Source: Serratia sp. Ag1
GTDB lineage: Bacteria; Pseudomonadota; Gammaproteobacteria; Enterobacterales; Enterobacteriaceae
NCBI RefSeq assembly: GCF_000743355.1
Contig: NZ_JQEI01000025.1
Location: forward strand, 186,001 to 250,000
DNA length: 64,000 bases
Direction of reading: 5' to 3'
Position 1 is the stretch's first letter. Each line of letters starts with the position of its first letter. The notes below the pieces were generated by a model. The model was given only the letters and a program-made list of their open reading frames with translations, searched no databases and was not told the origin of the DNA. A program made the translations under genes and the position numbers. Below, piece after piece: positions 19,384 to 26,880 of the stretch.

Positions 19384-20988
19384 TTATTTATTAATATCGG
19401 CATCCGCATAGCTATTCAGCGTTAATGGGCTGGCAATTACGCCAGAAACATTTTTACTGGTCGCTAATGCATTCAGCGGATGGAATAAAGGGATCCACGG
19501 CAGGTTTTCCTGGAATATCACCTGTGCCTGCTGATACATTGCAGTACGCTTAGCAAGATCCGATTCTGCACGGGCATCTTTCAATAACTGATCGAAGGGT
19601 TTATCACACCAGCGCGAGAAGTTGCTGCCATCTTCCATGCCTGAGCAGGAAAGGTTATTGGACAGGAAGTTATCCGGATCGCCATTATCCGAGGCCCAAC
19701 CCAATACCACCGATGTGTGCTCGCCATCACGCGCTCTGCGCAGCAATTCACCCCATTCAATGGTTTTGACATTCACATTTACCCCGATCTTTTTGAAATC
19801 GGCCTGCAGCATCTCTGCGGTTAATTTAGGGTTCGGGTTAGAACCACTGGTGCCTGGGCGCACCCAGATCTCCATATCGAATCCGTTAGGGTGCCCGGCT
19901 TCCGCCAGCAGTTTCTTCGCTTTATCGATATTTAATTCCAGCGGCTTAATATCGGTGTTATAGCTCCATTGTGACGGCGGATAAGGGTTGGTCATGGGTG
20001 AAGCGGCATTTGCGGTGACCACCTTAATTAAATTAGGACGATCAACCGCCAGCGCTAATGCCTGGCGGACTAATTTATTATCCAACGGCGGCTTTTGGGT
20101 ATTCACTTGCAAATAAGAACTGGTCAGCGCATTGCCTTTGATCAAATTTAATTTGTCATTGGCTTCAATGGCGGGCCAATCTTGCGGGCTTGGGTAGAGC
20201 ATCACATCACATTCATCGGCTTTTAACCGTTGCAAACGCACGGAGGCATCGGGTGCAATGCTGAAAATTAACTGGTCGATCTTTGGCTTACCGCGAAAAT
20301 AGGTAGGGTTCGCTTCATAACGCACCATTTGATCTTTGCTGTAACGCTTAAAGACAAACGGGCCGGTGCCGACCGGTTTAGTGTCCATATCGCGCAATTT
20401 ATTCTCTTTCTCTAATTGCGTAGCATATTCACGCGACAAAACCGAGGTAAAGCCCATCGCCAAATCCGCCAGGAAAGGGGATTCCGGGCGATTTAATTCA
20501 ATGCGCACGGTATGGTCATCCACCCGCTCAACGGACTTGATCAACTCCTTGAACCCCATGGCCTGAGCGTAAAACCAGCCTTGCGTCGCGGTTTTATACC
20601 AAGGATTACTTGGGTCAATCTGGCGTTGCAGGCTATAAACCACGTCGTCGGCATTCATGTTACGCGTCGGTTTGAACCAGGGCATGGTGTGAAACTGCAC
20701 ATCTTTGCGCAGATGGAAAGTATAGGTCTTGCCGTCTGGGCTGATGTCCCAGCTTTCTGCCAGCGCAGGCCGGAGTTCCGTTGTGCCTGGCTTGAAGTCG
20801 ACCAGGCGGTTATACAGCGCTTCCGATGAGGCATCCGCTGTGGAGTTAGCATGATACAAGGAGTAGTCGAAGCCATCAGGGCTGGCCTCGGTACAGACTT
20901 TGAGTGTTTTCACCGGGTCGGCGGCACTCGCAACCCCTGCCATCAACAATAAGCTGGCACCGACGCTCAACGTAAATTTTTTTATCAT
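19384..20988 (-). CDS. Periplasmic peptide-binding protein, DppA-like (SBP family 5)
   Basis: A 534-residue solute-binding protein with a Sec signal peptide ending after VASA. It resembles E. coli DppA over its full length (KTLKVCTEASPDGFDYSLYH, VGTGPFVFKRYSKDQMVRYEAN, WASDNGDPDNFLSN). It delivers substrate to the DppBC/DF-like transporter encoded further along the operon. DppA-like proteins bind dipeptides, but family 5 members also bind nickel, glutathione and other ligands, so the ligand is open. It is the first structural gene after the regulator. Confidence 0.9.
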   Translation of the reverse strand: MIKKFTLSVGASLLLMAGVASAADPVKTLKVCTEASPDGFDYSLYHANSTADASSEALYNRLVDFKPGTTELRPALAESWDISPDGKTYTFHLRKDVQFHTMPWFKPTRNMNADDVVYSLQRQIDPSNPWYKTATQGWFYAQAMGFKELIKSVERVDDHTVRIELNRPESPFLADLAMGFTSVLSREYATQLEKENKLRDMDTKPVGTGPFVFKRYSKDQMVRYEANPTYFRGKPKIDQLIFSIAPDASVRLQRLKADECDVMLYPSPQDWPAIEANDKLNLIKGNALTSSYLQVNTQKPPLDNKLVRQALALAVDRPNLIKVVTANAASPMTNPYPPSQWSYNTDIKPLELNIDKAKKLLAEAGHPNGFDMEIWVRPGTSGSNPNPKLTAEMLQADFKKIGVNVNVKTIEWGELLRRARDGEHTSVVLGWASDNGDPDNFLSNNLSCSGMEDGSNFSRWCDKPFDQLLKDARAESDLAKRTAMYQQAQVIFQENLPWIPLFHPLNALATSKNVSGVIASPLTLNSYADADINK

Positions 20989-21009
20989 GATAGCCTCCTG
21001 GCAAATGAA

Positions 21010-21693
21010 TTAAATTGGCCTACTAAGATGGATATTGGCGCGCAGGGCGGCATTTTGCAGATGCTGCTCCATCGCGGTCCGAGCTAAATGAGGTTCACCC
21101 ATTTTTATGGCTAAAAAGATCCGCTTGTGCTCCTCAAGGGTAGGTTCCATATCGGCAAAACTACCGTGCGGCGGCGTTTTACTCTGTTCATAGGGTTGGC
21201 GAATCAGTTTGATAATCTCTTGCAGCAACCGATTACCCGCGATACGAATGATCTGGGCGTGAAAATCCAGATCGCACAGCTTGACCATGAGCAGGTCTCC
21301 CCGCTTTGCCGCCTGGTATGCCTCATTGATTGAGGTTTCCAGCAGCGCGATATCTTCAGCAACGGCATTGGTCGCCGCATGAGCGGCGGCAAAACTTTCC
21401 AGTTGCTGGCGCATAGCCAACACCTCTGCAAGCGAGTAGTTTTCAAACCGCCATGGTTTTTGTTCCGTGGGTGAGCGTGCGATGACGTATACGCCTTTCC
21501 CGGGCTTGATACTTAATAACCCCCGCGATTCAAGATGGCTGAGTGTTTCACGCAATGACGCGCGGCTGAGTTGGAGCATTTTTGCCAGTTCATGCTGCGA
21601 GGGGAGGCGTTGCCCCACCTGCCATTCTCCTGTACTAATCCGCGTTTCAATTTCTTGAGTTGCTTGTTGCACCACAGACATTTTGGTCGCCAC
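21010..21693 (-). CDS. GntR/FadR-family regulator of the peptide operon
   Basis: A 227-residue regulator. An N-terminal winged helix (GQRLPSQHELAKMLQLSRASLRE, read as two short motifs) is followed by an all-helical FCD effector domain with the metal-binding Asp and His set (DLDFHAQIIR, EHKRIFLAI, MEQHL). It is the first gene on the strand, 21 bases before the binding-protein gene, so it probably controls its own operon in response to an organic acid intermediate. A candidate operator lies just upstream at 21714-21745. Confidence 0.88.
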   Translation of the reverse strand: MATKMSVVQQATQEIETRISTGEWQVGQRLPSQHELAKMLQLSRASLRETLSHLESRGLLSIKPGKGVYVIARSPTEQKPWRFENYSLAEVLAMRQQLESFAAAHAATNAVAEDIALLETSINEAYQAAKRGDLLMVKLCDLDFHAQIIRIAGNRLLQEIIKLIRQPYEQSKTPPHGSFADMEPTLEEHKRIFLAIKMGEPHLARTAMEQHLQNAALRANIHLSRPI

Positions 21694-21713
21694 GACAAGG
21701 TCCTTTTATTAGA

Positions 21714-21745
21714 GTTAACAGGTCAGACAGGTTCGACTTGTTAAC
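21714..21745. promoter_or_regulatory. Candidate GntR operator
   Basis: A perfect inverted repeat GTTAACA...TGTTAAC with an 18-base centre lies 21 bases upstream of the GntR-family gene start. The centre carries a second imperfect pair (GTCAGAC and GTTCGAC). Its location makes autoregulation by the adjacent regulator plausible; this is inference. Confidence 0.45.
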
Positions 21746-22006
21746 GTTTAGAAAATGCGAGATCCGCATGTTTTTGTCAATGACTGTCAATATAAAGGAT
21801 TTTTTCTGGCTTAAAGCATTTTTCTAGTTTTTATTCAATGAATTAGAGGTGAGCTCTGTTTGTTGTCTTTAGTTAAAAATAGGTTAAATGGAGGTGGGGA
21901 TGCTTTTTGAACAGGATAAAAAACGATTAAAAACTGCAGGAAATGAATATTTCAGGATGGGGCGAGATTAATCATTGGTGGTTACTCAAGAATCCTTGTG
22001 TCCCAT

Positions 22007-22102
22007 CTGCGGGGTTTTTTGTTGCAAATCTGCTGTGGCTGAGTTTTGCTATTACGATATACGGGGATCAGATCAAAGGCGGCAAAACCATCATGCTGTT
22101 GC
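22007..22102 (+). pseudogene. Decayed remnant of a second nudK locus
   Basis: Bases 22007-22060 align with the region between the nap terminator and nudK (9541-9590) at roughly four of five positions, and bases 22071-22102 align with the nudK 3' coding part (10140-10171), with about 28 of 31 bases identical in the best stretch. The intervening ~550 bases of nudK are missing. This indicates an internally deleted copy of nudK and its leader. The remaining sequence has no coding capacity. The rest of the 440-base gap (21694-22133) holds the GntR operator and otherwise AT-rich DNA. Confidence 0.7.
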
Positions 22103-22133
22103 TATCGATATACAGTGACTACGGAAAAAATGC

Positions 22134-23840
22134 ATGAAATCAGACAATAGTAGCATCGCGTCCATTGTTCCATCTTTGATTGATATGGCTGAACTAAGAA
22201 TGTTGACAGGGCGGGAAACTTTTACCAAAGGTACACAACTGATGGAAAAAGGCCGTGTCAGCAATCTGCGAATTCAGGGGGCATTGGTCACTGCCGATGT
22301 ACGAGGCAGCTACAGTTATCAGGTGATGATCGCGCTTAAACCTGAGTTGCAATTTAGCTGTACTTGCCCTGCCGCCGATTATATGGATGTCTGCAAACAT
22401 GCCGTCGCAGTGGCGTTACAGTTGAGGAACCCTGATAATTTGCCAACGGAAGAAAGTGATGAACAATTACTGCGCCGTTATTTTGAGCAAAAAAAGCCTG
22501 ATGAACTGATCGACTTATTACTGCAAGCGTTGCGCAGTAATGAAAGCTTAATGAAGGCATGGCTGCTCGATGCAAGACTGGCATCCGAATCGATTTCGCT
22601 GGTGCAACTGAAGAAAATGGTTACCAAAGCGTTGCCTGCCAGTGAGATTTGGGATTGGCATCAGGTTTATGGCTATTTTTCAGAGGCAGAACCCCAGTTG
22701 GATAGCATTTGGAAAGCGATGGAGAAGTTACCTATTGCGGAACAATGGGCACTGACAGAGCATGTGCTGAAACGCTTGAATAACGTACTACAGCGTATCG
22801 ATGATTCTGGTGGTCACCGATTTACTATTGAGGGCCAGATTTTAGAAAAAATGCCGGTCATATTCGAAAAGCTCGATTGGCCTGCGGCAAAGAAAGCACA
22901 GTGGTTATTTGAACATCTTGGGCAAACTGAATATGACGTATTCCCACTGGTTGAAGAGCATTTCGTTGTTAGCGCTGAAGTACAAAATTGCTTGCTGAAA
23001 CTCTGTCGTGATGCGGTTGAAACGATGGCCGCTGAACTTAAAATGGCAGAGCAACCGTTTGATGTTGTCTACCGAATGCAAAAGTGTGCCAGGCCGTTAT
23101 TGCAGGCTGCGCAGCAAAATGGCGATTGGCGTGAAGAGGGGCGTTTGTTGTCGCTGTTGGCTCATGATTGCCATGATTATCTGAAACTCAGTCAGTTTTA
23201 CCTTGAGCATAAAGAAGAACTGGATGCAGAAGACTGGTTGCTTAAAGCGAAAAAAGTTGCGACATCCCACAACCAAATAGCTTGTTTGCACCAAGAGGTG
23301 CGAGTAAAAATAGCCCTCGGTGAAAGCAAGCAGGCATGGAACGCCGCCTGGCGCAGTTTTGAACATCGACCGAGCTATAGTGAATTCCAGTATTTATTTG
23401 CTGTGCATGAGGAACTTGGGCAGCCCGAGCCAGAGCTTTTAAATAAAGTCGAGCAGATATTGCAAAGTGCCCCACGCTTAGGGAATGAGTTATTGGCGTT
23501 TTATATCGAACAGAAGCAGCTTGAAAAAGCCAAAGTCTGTGCCAAAGCCGGGAACAGATCGCGAACGCAAATATTACAGCTGGCCGATCTATTGATTGTT
23601 TCAGAACCTGAAGAGGCGCTGGTACTTTATCGACAGGCAGTGAAAGGATTGATCGAAGAAACCCATGCATCATCGTATGAACAAGCAATAAAGCTGTTAT
23701 TGCGCCTTCAGGCGCGGCTTAAGGCAAACCGGCATCCGCTGAATGATTTCAAACACTCCGTGGCTCAGTTAGCCACGGAGTATCGGCGTAAGCGCAATAT
23801 GCTGGCCCTGTTCAATAAGCATTTTGCCGATTACCTGTAA
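22134..23840 (+). CDS. SWIM zinc-finger protein of unknown function
   Basis: A 568-residue protein. The N-terminal SWIM motif is visible as CTC...CKH (Cys76, Cys78, Cys87, His89) within FSCTCPAADYMDVCKHAVAV, predicted to bind zinc and contact nucleic acid or protein. The rest is leucine- and alanine-rich and helical, resembling tandem helical repeats, with no catalytic domain recognised. It stands alone between the peptide operon and talA, convergent with talA. The ribosome site is weak (GGAAAA). SWIM proteins of this layout are often annotated only by the zinc finger; the function is unknown. Confidence 0.85.
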   Translation: MKSDNSSIASIVPSLIDMAELRMLTGRETFTKGTQLMEKGRVSNLRIQGALVTADVRGSYSYQVMIALKPELQFSCTCPAADYMDVCKHAVAVALQLRNPDNLPTEESDEQLLRRYFEQKKPDELIDLLLQALRSNESLMKAWLLDARLASESISLVQLKKMVTKALPASEIWDWHQVYGYFSEAEPQLDSIWKAMEKLPIAEQWALTEHVLKRLNNVLQRIDDSGGHRFTIEGQILEKMPVIFEKLDWPAAKKAQWLFEHLGQTEYDVFPLVEEHFVVSAEVQNCLLKLCRDAVETMAAELKMAEQPFDVVYRMQKCARPLLQAAQQNGDWREEGRLLSLLAHDCHDYLKLSQFYLEHKEELDAEDWLLKAKKVATSHNQIACLHQEVRVKIALGESKQAWNAAWRSFEHRPSYSEFQYLFAVHEELGQPEPELLNKVEQILQSAPRLGNELLAFYIEQKQLEKAKVCAKAGNRSRTQILQLADLLIVSEPEEALVLYRQAVKGLIEETHASSYEQAIKLLLRLQARLKANRHPLNDFKHSVAQLATEYRRKRNMLALFNKHFADYL

Positions 23841-23841
23841 G

Positions 23842-23862
23842 GCTGAACTACAACTCAGCCGC
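23842..23862. terminator. Hairpin between the SWIM gene and talA
   Basis: The inverted repeat GGCTGA and TCAGCC with a loop of about 8 bases spans the short gap between the convergent stops. No T run follows, so termination strength is uncertain. Confidence 0.35.
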
Positions 23863-24798
23863 CAGCATATCTTCCAGCTTTTGCTGATCGACGGCGAACA
23901 GCCGGATGCCTTCGGCCAGCTTCTCTACTGCCATCGCATCCTGATTATGCAGCCAGCGGAACTCGGCTTCGGCCAGCGGAGCTGGTGGGGAGAAAGCTTC
24001 GACCGACGGGGTTAATTGGCGTTCAATCGGTTGTTCGCTCTGCTTTAGCTGCTCCAGCAGATTGGGGGCGATGGTTAAACGATCACAGCCCGCCAGCGCC
24101 AGAACCTGTTCAACTTTGCGGAAGCTGGCTCCCATAATCACAGTCTGATAGCGATGCTGTTTGTAGTACTCATAAATCGCGCGAACCGATTTCACGCCGG
24201 GATCCTGCTCGACAGCATATTCAGCCGTCGGTTGTTTAGCCTGATACCAGTCATAGATACGGCCAACGAACGGTGAGATAAGGAACACACCAGCTTCGGC
24301 GCAGGCACGGGCCTGAGCAAAGGAAAACAGCAGCGTCAGGTTGGTGTTGATCCCTTCTCTTTCCAGCTCTTCCGCCGCTTTGATACCTTCCCAAGTGGCT
24401 GCCAGTTTGATCAGAATGCGCGATTTGGCGATCCCTTGTGCCTGATACAGCCCTATCAGCTTGCGCGCTTTGGCCACGCACATGCCGCGATCGAATGAAA
24501 AGCGGGCATCCACCTCGGTGGATATCCGCCCCGGTACGCTTTTCAGGATTTCTACGCCAATATTCACCGCCAGTTTGTCGCTGGCATTAATCAATTGGGT
24601 TTCCTTGCTGCCACCTTGTTGGCGGGCGTAGTTGAGCGCCTCGGCGATCAGCGGTCTGTATTGCGGTAGTGCAGCGGCTTTCAGGATCAGCGAAGGGTTG
24701 GTGGTGGCATCCTGTGGTTCGAACTGGCGAATCGACTCGATATCACCGCTGTCGGCGACCACGACGGTCAACTGTTTGAGTGCGTCTAATTGGTTCAT
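23848..24798 (-). CDS. talA: Transaldolase (TalA type)
   Basis: A 316-residue class I transaldolase, the same length as E. coli TalA and closer to TalA than TalB at the C terminus ([16 protein letters not shown]). It transfers dihydroxyacetone between sedoheptulose 7-phosphate and glyceraldehyde 3-phosphate, giving erythrose 4-phosphate and fructose 6-phosphate. The Schiff-base Lys lies in [12 protein letters not shown], with DATTNPSL and [11 protein letters not shown] as signatures. It follows the rpiB-type gene on the same strand after 130 bases. E. coli talA is followed by tktB; here no transketolase gene is present and the gene borders a polyol cluster, where it could drain erythrose 4-phosphate. 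Confidence 0.92.
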   Translation of the reverse strand: MNQLDALKQLTVVVADSGDIESIRQFEPQDATTNPSLILKAAALPQYRPLIAEALNYARQQGGSKETQLINASDKLAVNIGVEILKSVPGRISTEVDARFSFDRGMCVAKARKLIGLYQAQGIAKSRILIKLAATWEGIKAAEELEREGINTNLTLLFSFAQARACAEAGVFLISPFVGRIYDWYQAKQPTAEYAVEQDPGVKSVRAIYEYYKQHRYQTVIMGASFRKVEQVLALAGCDRLTIAPNLLEQLKQSEQPIERQLTPSVEAFSPPAPLAEAEFRWLHNQDAMAVEKLAEGIRLFAVDQQKLEDMLAAEL

Positions 24799-24928
24799 CG
24801 CTAAGCTCCTTGCTCAAGATAAATAAATGAGAATATTTTTCATATAGGCCAATACAGTGCCTCATAAAGCTGATGATTCACAGGCGCTTTTACTGATTGC
24901 TATGATGGGAAATAACAATCGGTAGGGA

Positions 24929-25387
24929 TTAGCGCTGGCCGATCACCTGTTCGTAATAACCAATTTTTGCCACTTTGGGGGCCGATCCTCCCCCTTCAAA
25001 CTCGGAGGCCAACCAGGCTTCAACGATCGATTTCGCCAATTCCGCGCCGATCACGCGTGCGCCTAAAGTGATGATCTGGGCGTCGTTGCTCTTGCGGGCG
25101 CGCTGGGCAGAATAGGTGTCATGGCACTGCGCTGCGCGGATCCCCGGCACTTTGTTCGCCATGATGCTCATACCAATACCGGTACCACACAGCAGGATCC
25201 CACGCTGATGTTTCCCCTCTTTGATCGCCTGCGCCACGGCAAAAGCGATATCTGGGTAACTGGTCGCTAACTCATTGTTTTCTTGTGCGTAGTCGGTGAC
25301 AGCGATGTTGTGCTGTTGCAGGTAAGCAGCGATCACATTTTTCAGTTCAATGGCGGCATCATCGGCGCCGATAGCAATAGACAACAT
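24929..25387 (-). CDS. RpiB/LacAB-family sugar phosphate isomerase
   Basis: A 152-residue isomerase. The family signature is GILLCGTGIGMSIMANKVPG with the catalytic Cys and the anion-hole GTGIG. RpiB-family members isomerise ribose 5-phosphate, allose 6-phosphate, galactose 6-phosphate or tetrulose phosphates. Placed opposite a tetritol-type dehydrogenase and a DhaK-type kinase, and followed by transaldolase, it most likely converts D-erythrulose 4-phosphate to erythrose 4-phosphate (DerI/EryI role). This substrate assignment is inference from context. A generic ribose-5-phosphate isomerase B is the alternative. Confidence 0.85.
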   Translation of the reverse strand: MLSIAIGADDAAIELKNVIAAYLQQHNIAVTDYAQENNELATSYPDIAFAVAQAIKEGKHQRGILLCGTGIGMSIMANKVPGIRAAQCHDTYSAQRARKSNDAQIITLGARVIGAELAKSIVEAWLASEFEGGGSAPKVAKIGYYEQVIGQR

Positions 25388-25703
25388 AAAGATCTCCAGG
25401 TTGATAGCGATAAGGTTGACGATCTCGGTGGCGCGTCATGGGGTTACCATAATCAGATATTTTCAAATGTTCAACTGTTGTTCTTTTGTTTTTTTATAAA
25501 CATTCTATTCAAGAGGTGAAAAATGACTTAAATACCAATAAATAGGTAATATATGAATTTATAACGATTAAAAGAGGGCTTTTTGAACAGTATCACACTT
25601 TGAAAAGTTGGTGGTGGGCAACCTCGAACATAATGAGTAGTGTTCATATGTTCTTAATGTGTATTAATGATCATTATGATAAGCCCTACCAAAGGAGAGA
25701 ACT
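25388..25703. promoter_or_regulatory. Divergent control region of the tetritol cluster
   Basis: A 316-base AT-rich region between the divergent isomerase and alcohol dehydrogenase genes. It contains six TGTTC or GAACA half-sites: 25468-25473, 25479-25483, 25584-25589, 25626-25630, 25641-25646 and 25649-25653. GAACA and TGTTC at 25626-25645 form an inverted repeat with a 10-base centre. These are candidate operators for the SorC-family regulator at the end of the cluster. A strong ribosome site AAAGGAG precedes the dehydrogenase. Confidence 0.5.
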
Positions 25704-26816
25704 ATGTGTCAGAACTGCGTAACACCAGCAAAAATGGCCGAAGGAATACCTGAAACCATGAAAGCGGTGGTGGCTTATGCCCCGCACGATTACCGCCTGG
25801 AGGAAGTGGCAGTACCGAAAATTGGCCCAAAAGAGATCCTGATAAAGGTTGAAGCCTGCGGGATCTGTGCCGGTGACGTGAAAGCGTTCGAAGGGGCCGC
25901 CAGCTTCTGGGGCGATGAAAAACAGCCTGCTTATATCAAAGCGCCGATGATCCCCGGCCATGAATTTATCGGCCATGTGGTGGGCTATGGCGAAGGCGTG
26001 GAAGGATTTGCTCTGGGCGATCGGGTGATCTCCGAGCAGATCGTCCCTTGTTGGGAATGCCGCTTCTGTAACCGGGGCCAGTATTGGATGTGTGAGAAAC
26101 ACGATCTGTATGGCTTCCAGAAAAACGTTAATGGCGGTATGGCGCAATACATGAAGTTCACCAAAGAAGCCATCAACTATCACGTGCCTGCGGATATGCC
26201 GATCGAAGCCGCCATCCTGATCGAACCTTATGCCTGTTCATTCCACGCGGTGCAGCGCGCCAATATCAAACTGGGCGATGTGGTGGTGCTGGCCGGGGCG
26301 GGCACGCTCGGCCTGGGGATGATTGGGGCGATCAAAAAATCCGGCCCGGCAAAACTGGTGGTGCTCGATCTGTCTGACGAGCGCTTGGCATTGGCGAAAG
26401 AGTTTGGTGCCGATGTGGTGTTGAACCCGCTGCGCGATGATGTGATGGCAATCGTCAAAGGCATGACCGAAGGCTATGGCTGTGACATCTACATTGAAGC
26501 GACTGGCGCACAGAAGTCTGTTGAGCAAGGGCTGATGCTGATCCGCAAGCTGGGCACTTTTGTTGAGTTCTCGGTGTTCAAAGATCCGGTGACCGTCGAC
26601 TGGAGCATTATCAGCGATCGCAAAGAGCTCGATGTGCTGGGTTCCCACCTGGGCCCGTATTGCTATCCGCTGGTGATCGAAGGTATCCGCAATGGCGATT
26701 TACCTACCAAAGGCGTGGTGACACAAACGCTGCCGCTTGAGCAGTTTGCCGAAGGTTTCGAGATGATGAAACGCGGCGTCGGCTCGATCAAAGTGGTACT
26801 CAACCCGAATTTGTAA
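25704..26816 (+). CDS. Zinc alcohol dehydrogenase, erythritol/L-threitol type
   Basis: A 370-residue medium-chain dehydrogenase. Catalytic zinc ligands are seen in CGICAGDVKAFEG and GHEFIGHVVG, the structural zinc cluster in CWECRFCNRGQYWMC, and the NAD site in AGAGTLGLG. The unusual segment FWGDEKQPAYIKAPMIPGHEF matches what I recall of erythritol/L-threitol dehydrogenases (EltD). It would oxidise a tetritol to erythrulose in the cytoplasm. ATG at 25704 has AAAGGAG 7 bases upstream. It is the first gene of a five-gene run (dehydrogenase, MFS, SDR, DhaK, DhaL). Specificity is inferred from similarity and context. Confidence 0.85.
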   Translation: MCQNCVTPAKMAEGIPETMKAVVAYAPHDYRLEEVAVPKIGPKEILIKVEACGICAGDVKAFEGAASFWGDEKQPAYIKAPMIPGHEFIGHVVGYGEGVEGFALGDRVISEQIVPCWECRFCNRGQYWMCEKHDLYGFQKNVNGGMAQYMKFTKEAINYHVPADMPIEAAILIEPYACSFHAVQRANIKLGDVVVLAGAGTLGLGMIGAIKKSGPAKLVVLDLSDERLALAKEFGADVVLNPLRDDVMAIVKGMTEGYGCDIYIEATGAQKSVEQGLMLIRKLGTFVEFSVFKDPVTVDWSIISDRKELDVLGSHLGPYCYPLVIEGIRNGDLPTKGVVTQTLPLEQFAEGFEMMKRGVGSIKVVLNPNL

Positions 26817-26834
26817 TGCCTGCATTATTCTCCG

Positions 26835-26854
26835 GGTGCGGGTGAGCCTGCACC
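26835..26854 (+). other. Intercistronic hairpin before the MFS gene
   Basis: The arms GGTGCGGG and CCTGCACC (one mismatch each side bulged) pair around TGAG, forming a stable stem in the 64 bases between the dehydrogenase and transporter genes. No T run follows, so it more likely stabilises or processes the upstream message than terminates it. Confidence 0.4.
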
Positions 26855-26880
26855 TCACAATTAAATGTGCGAGGTGTTTT

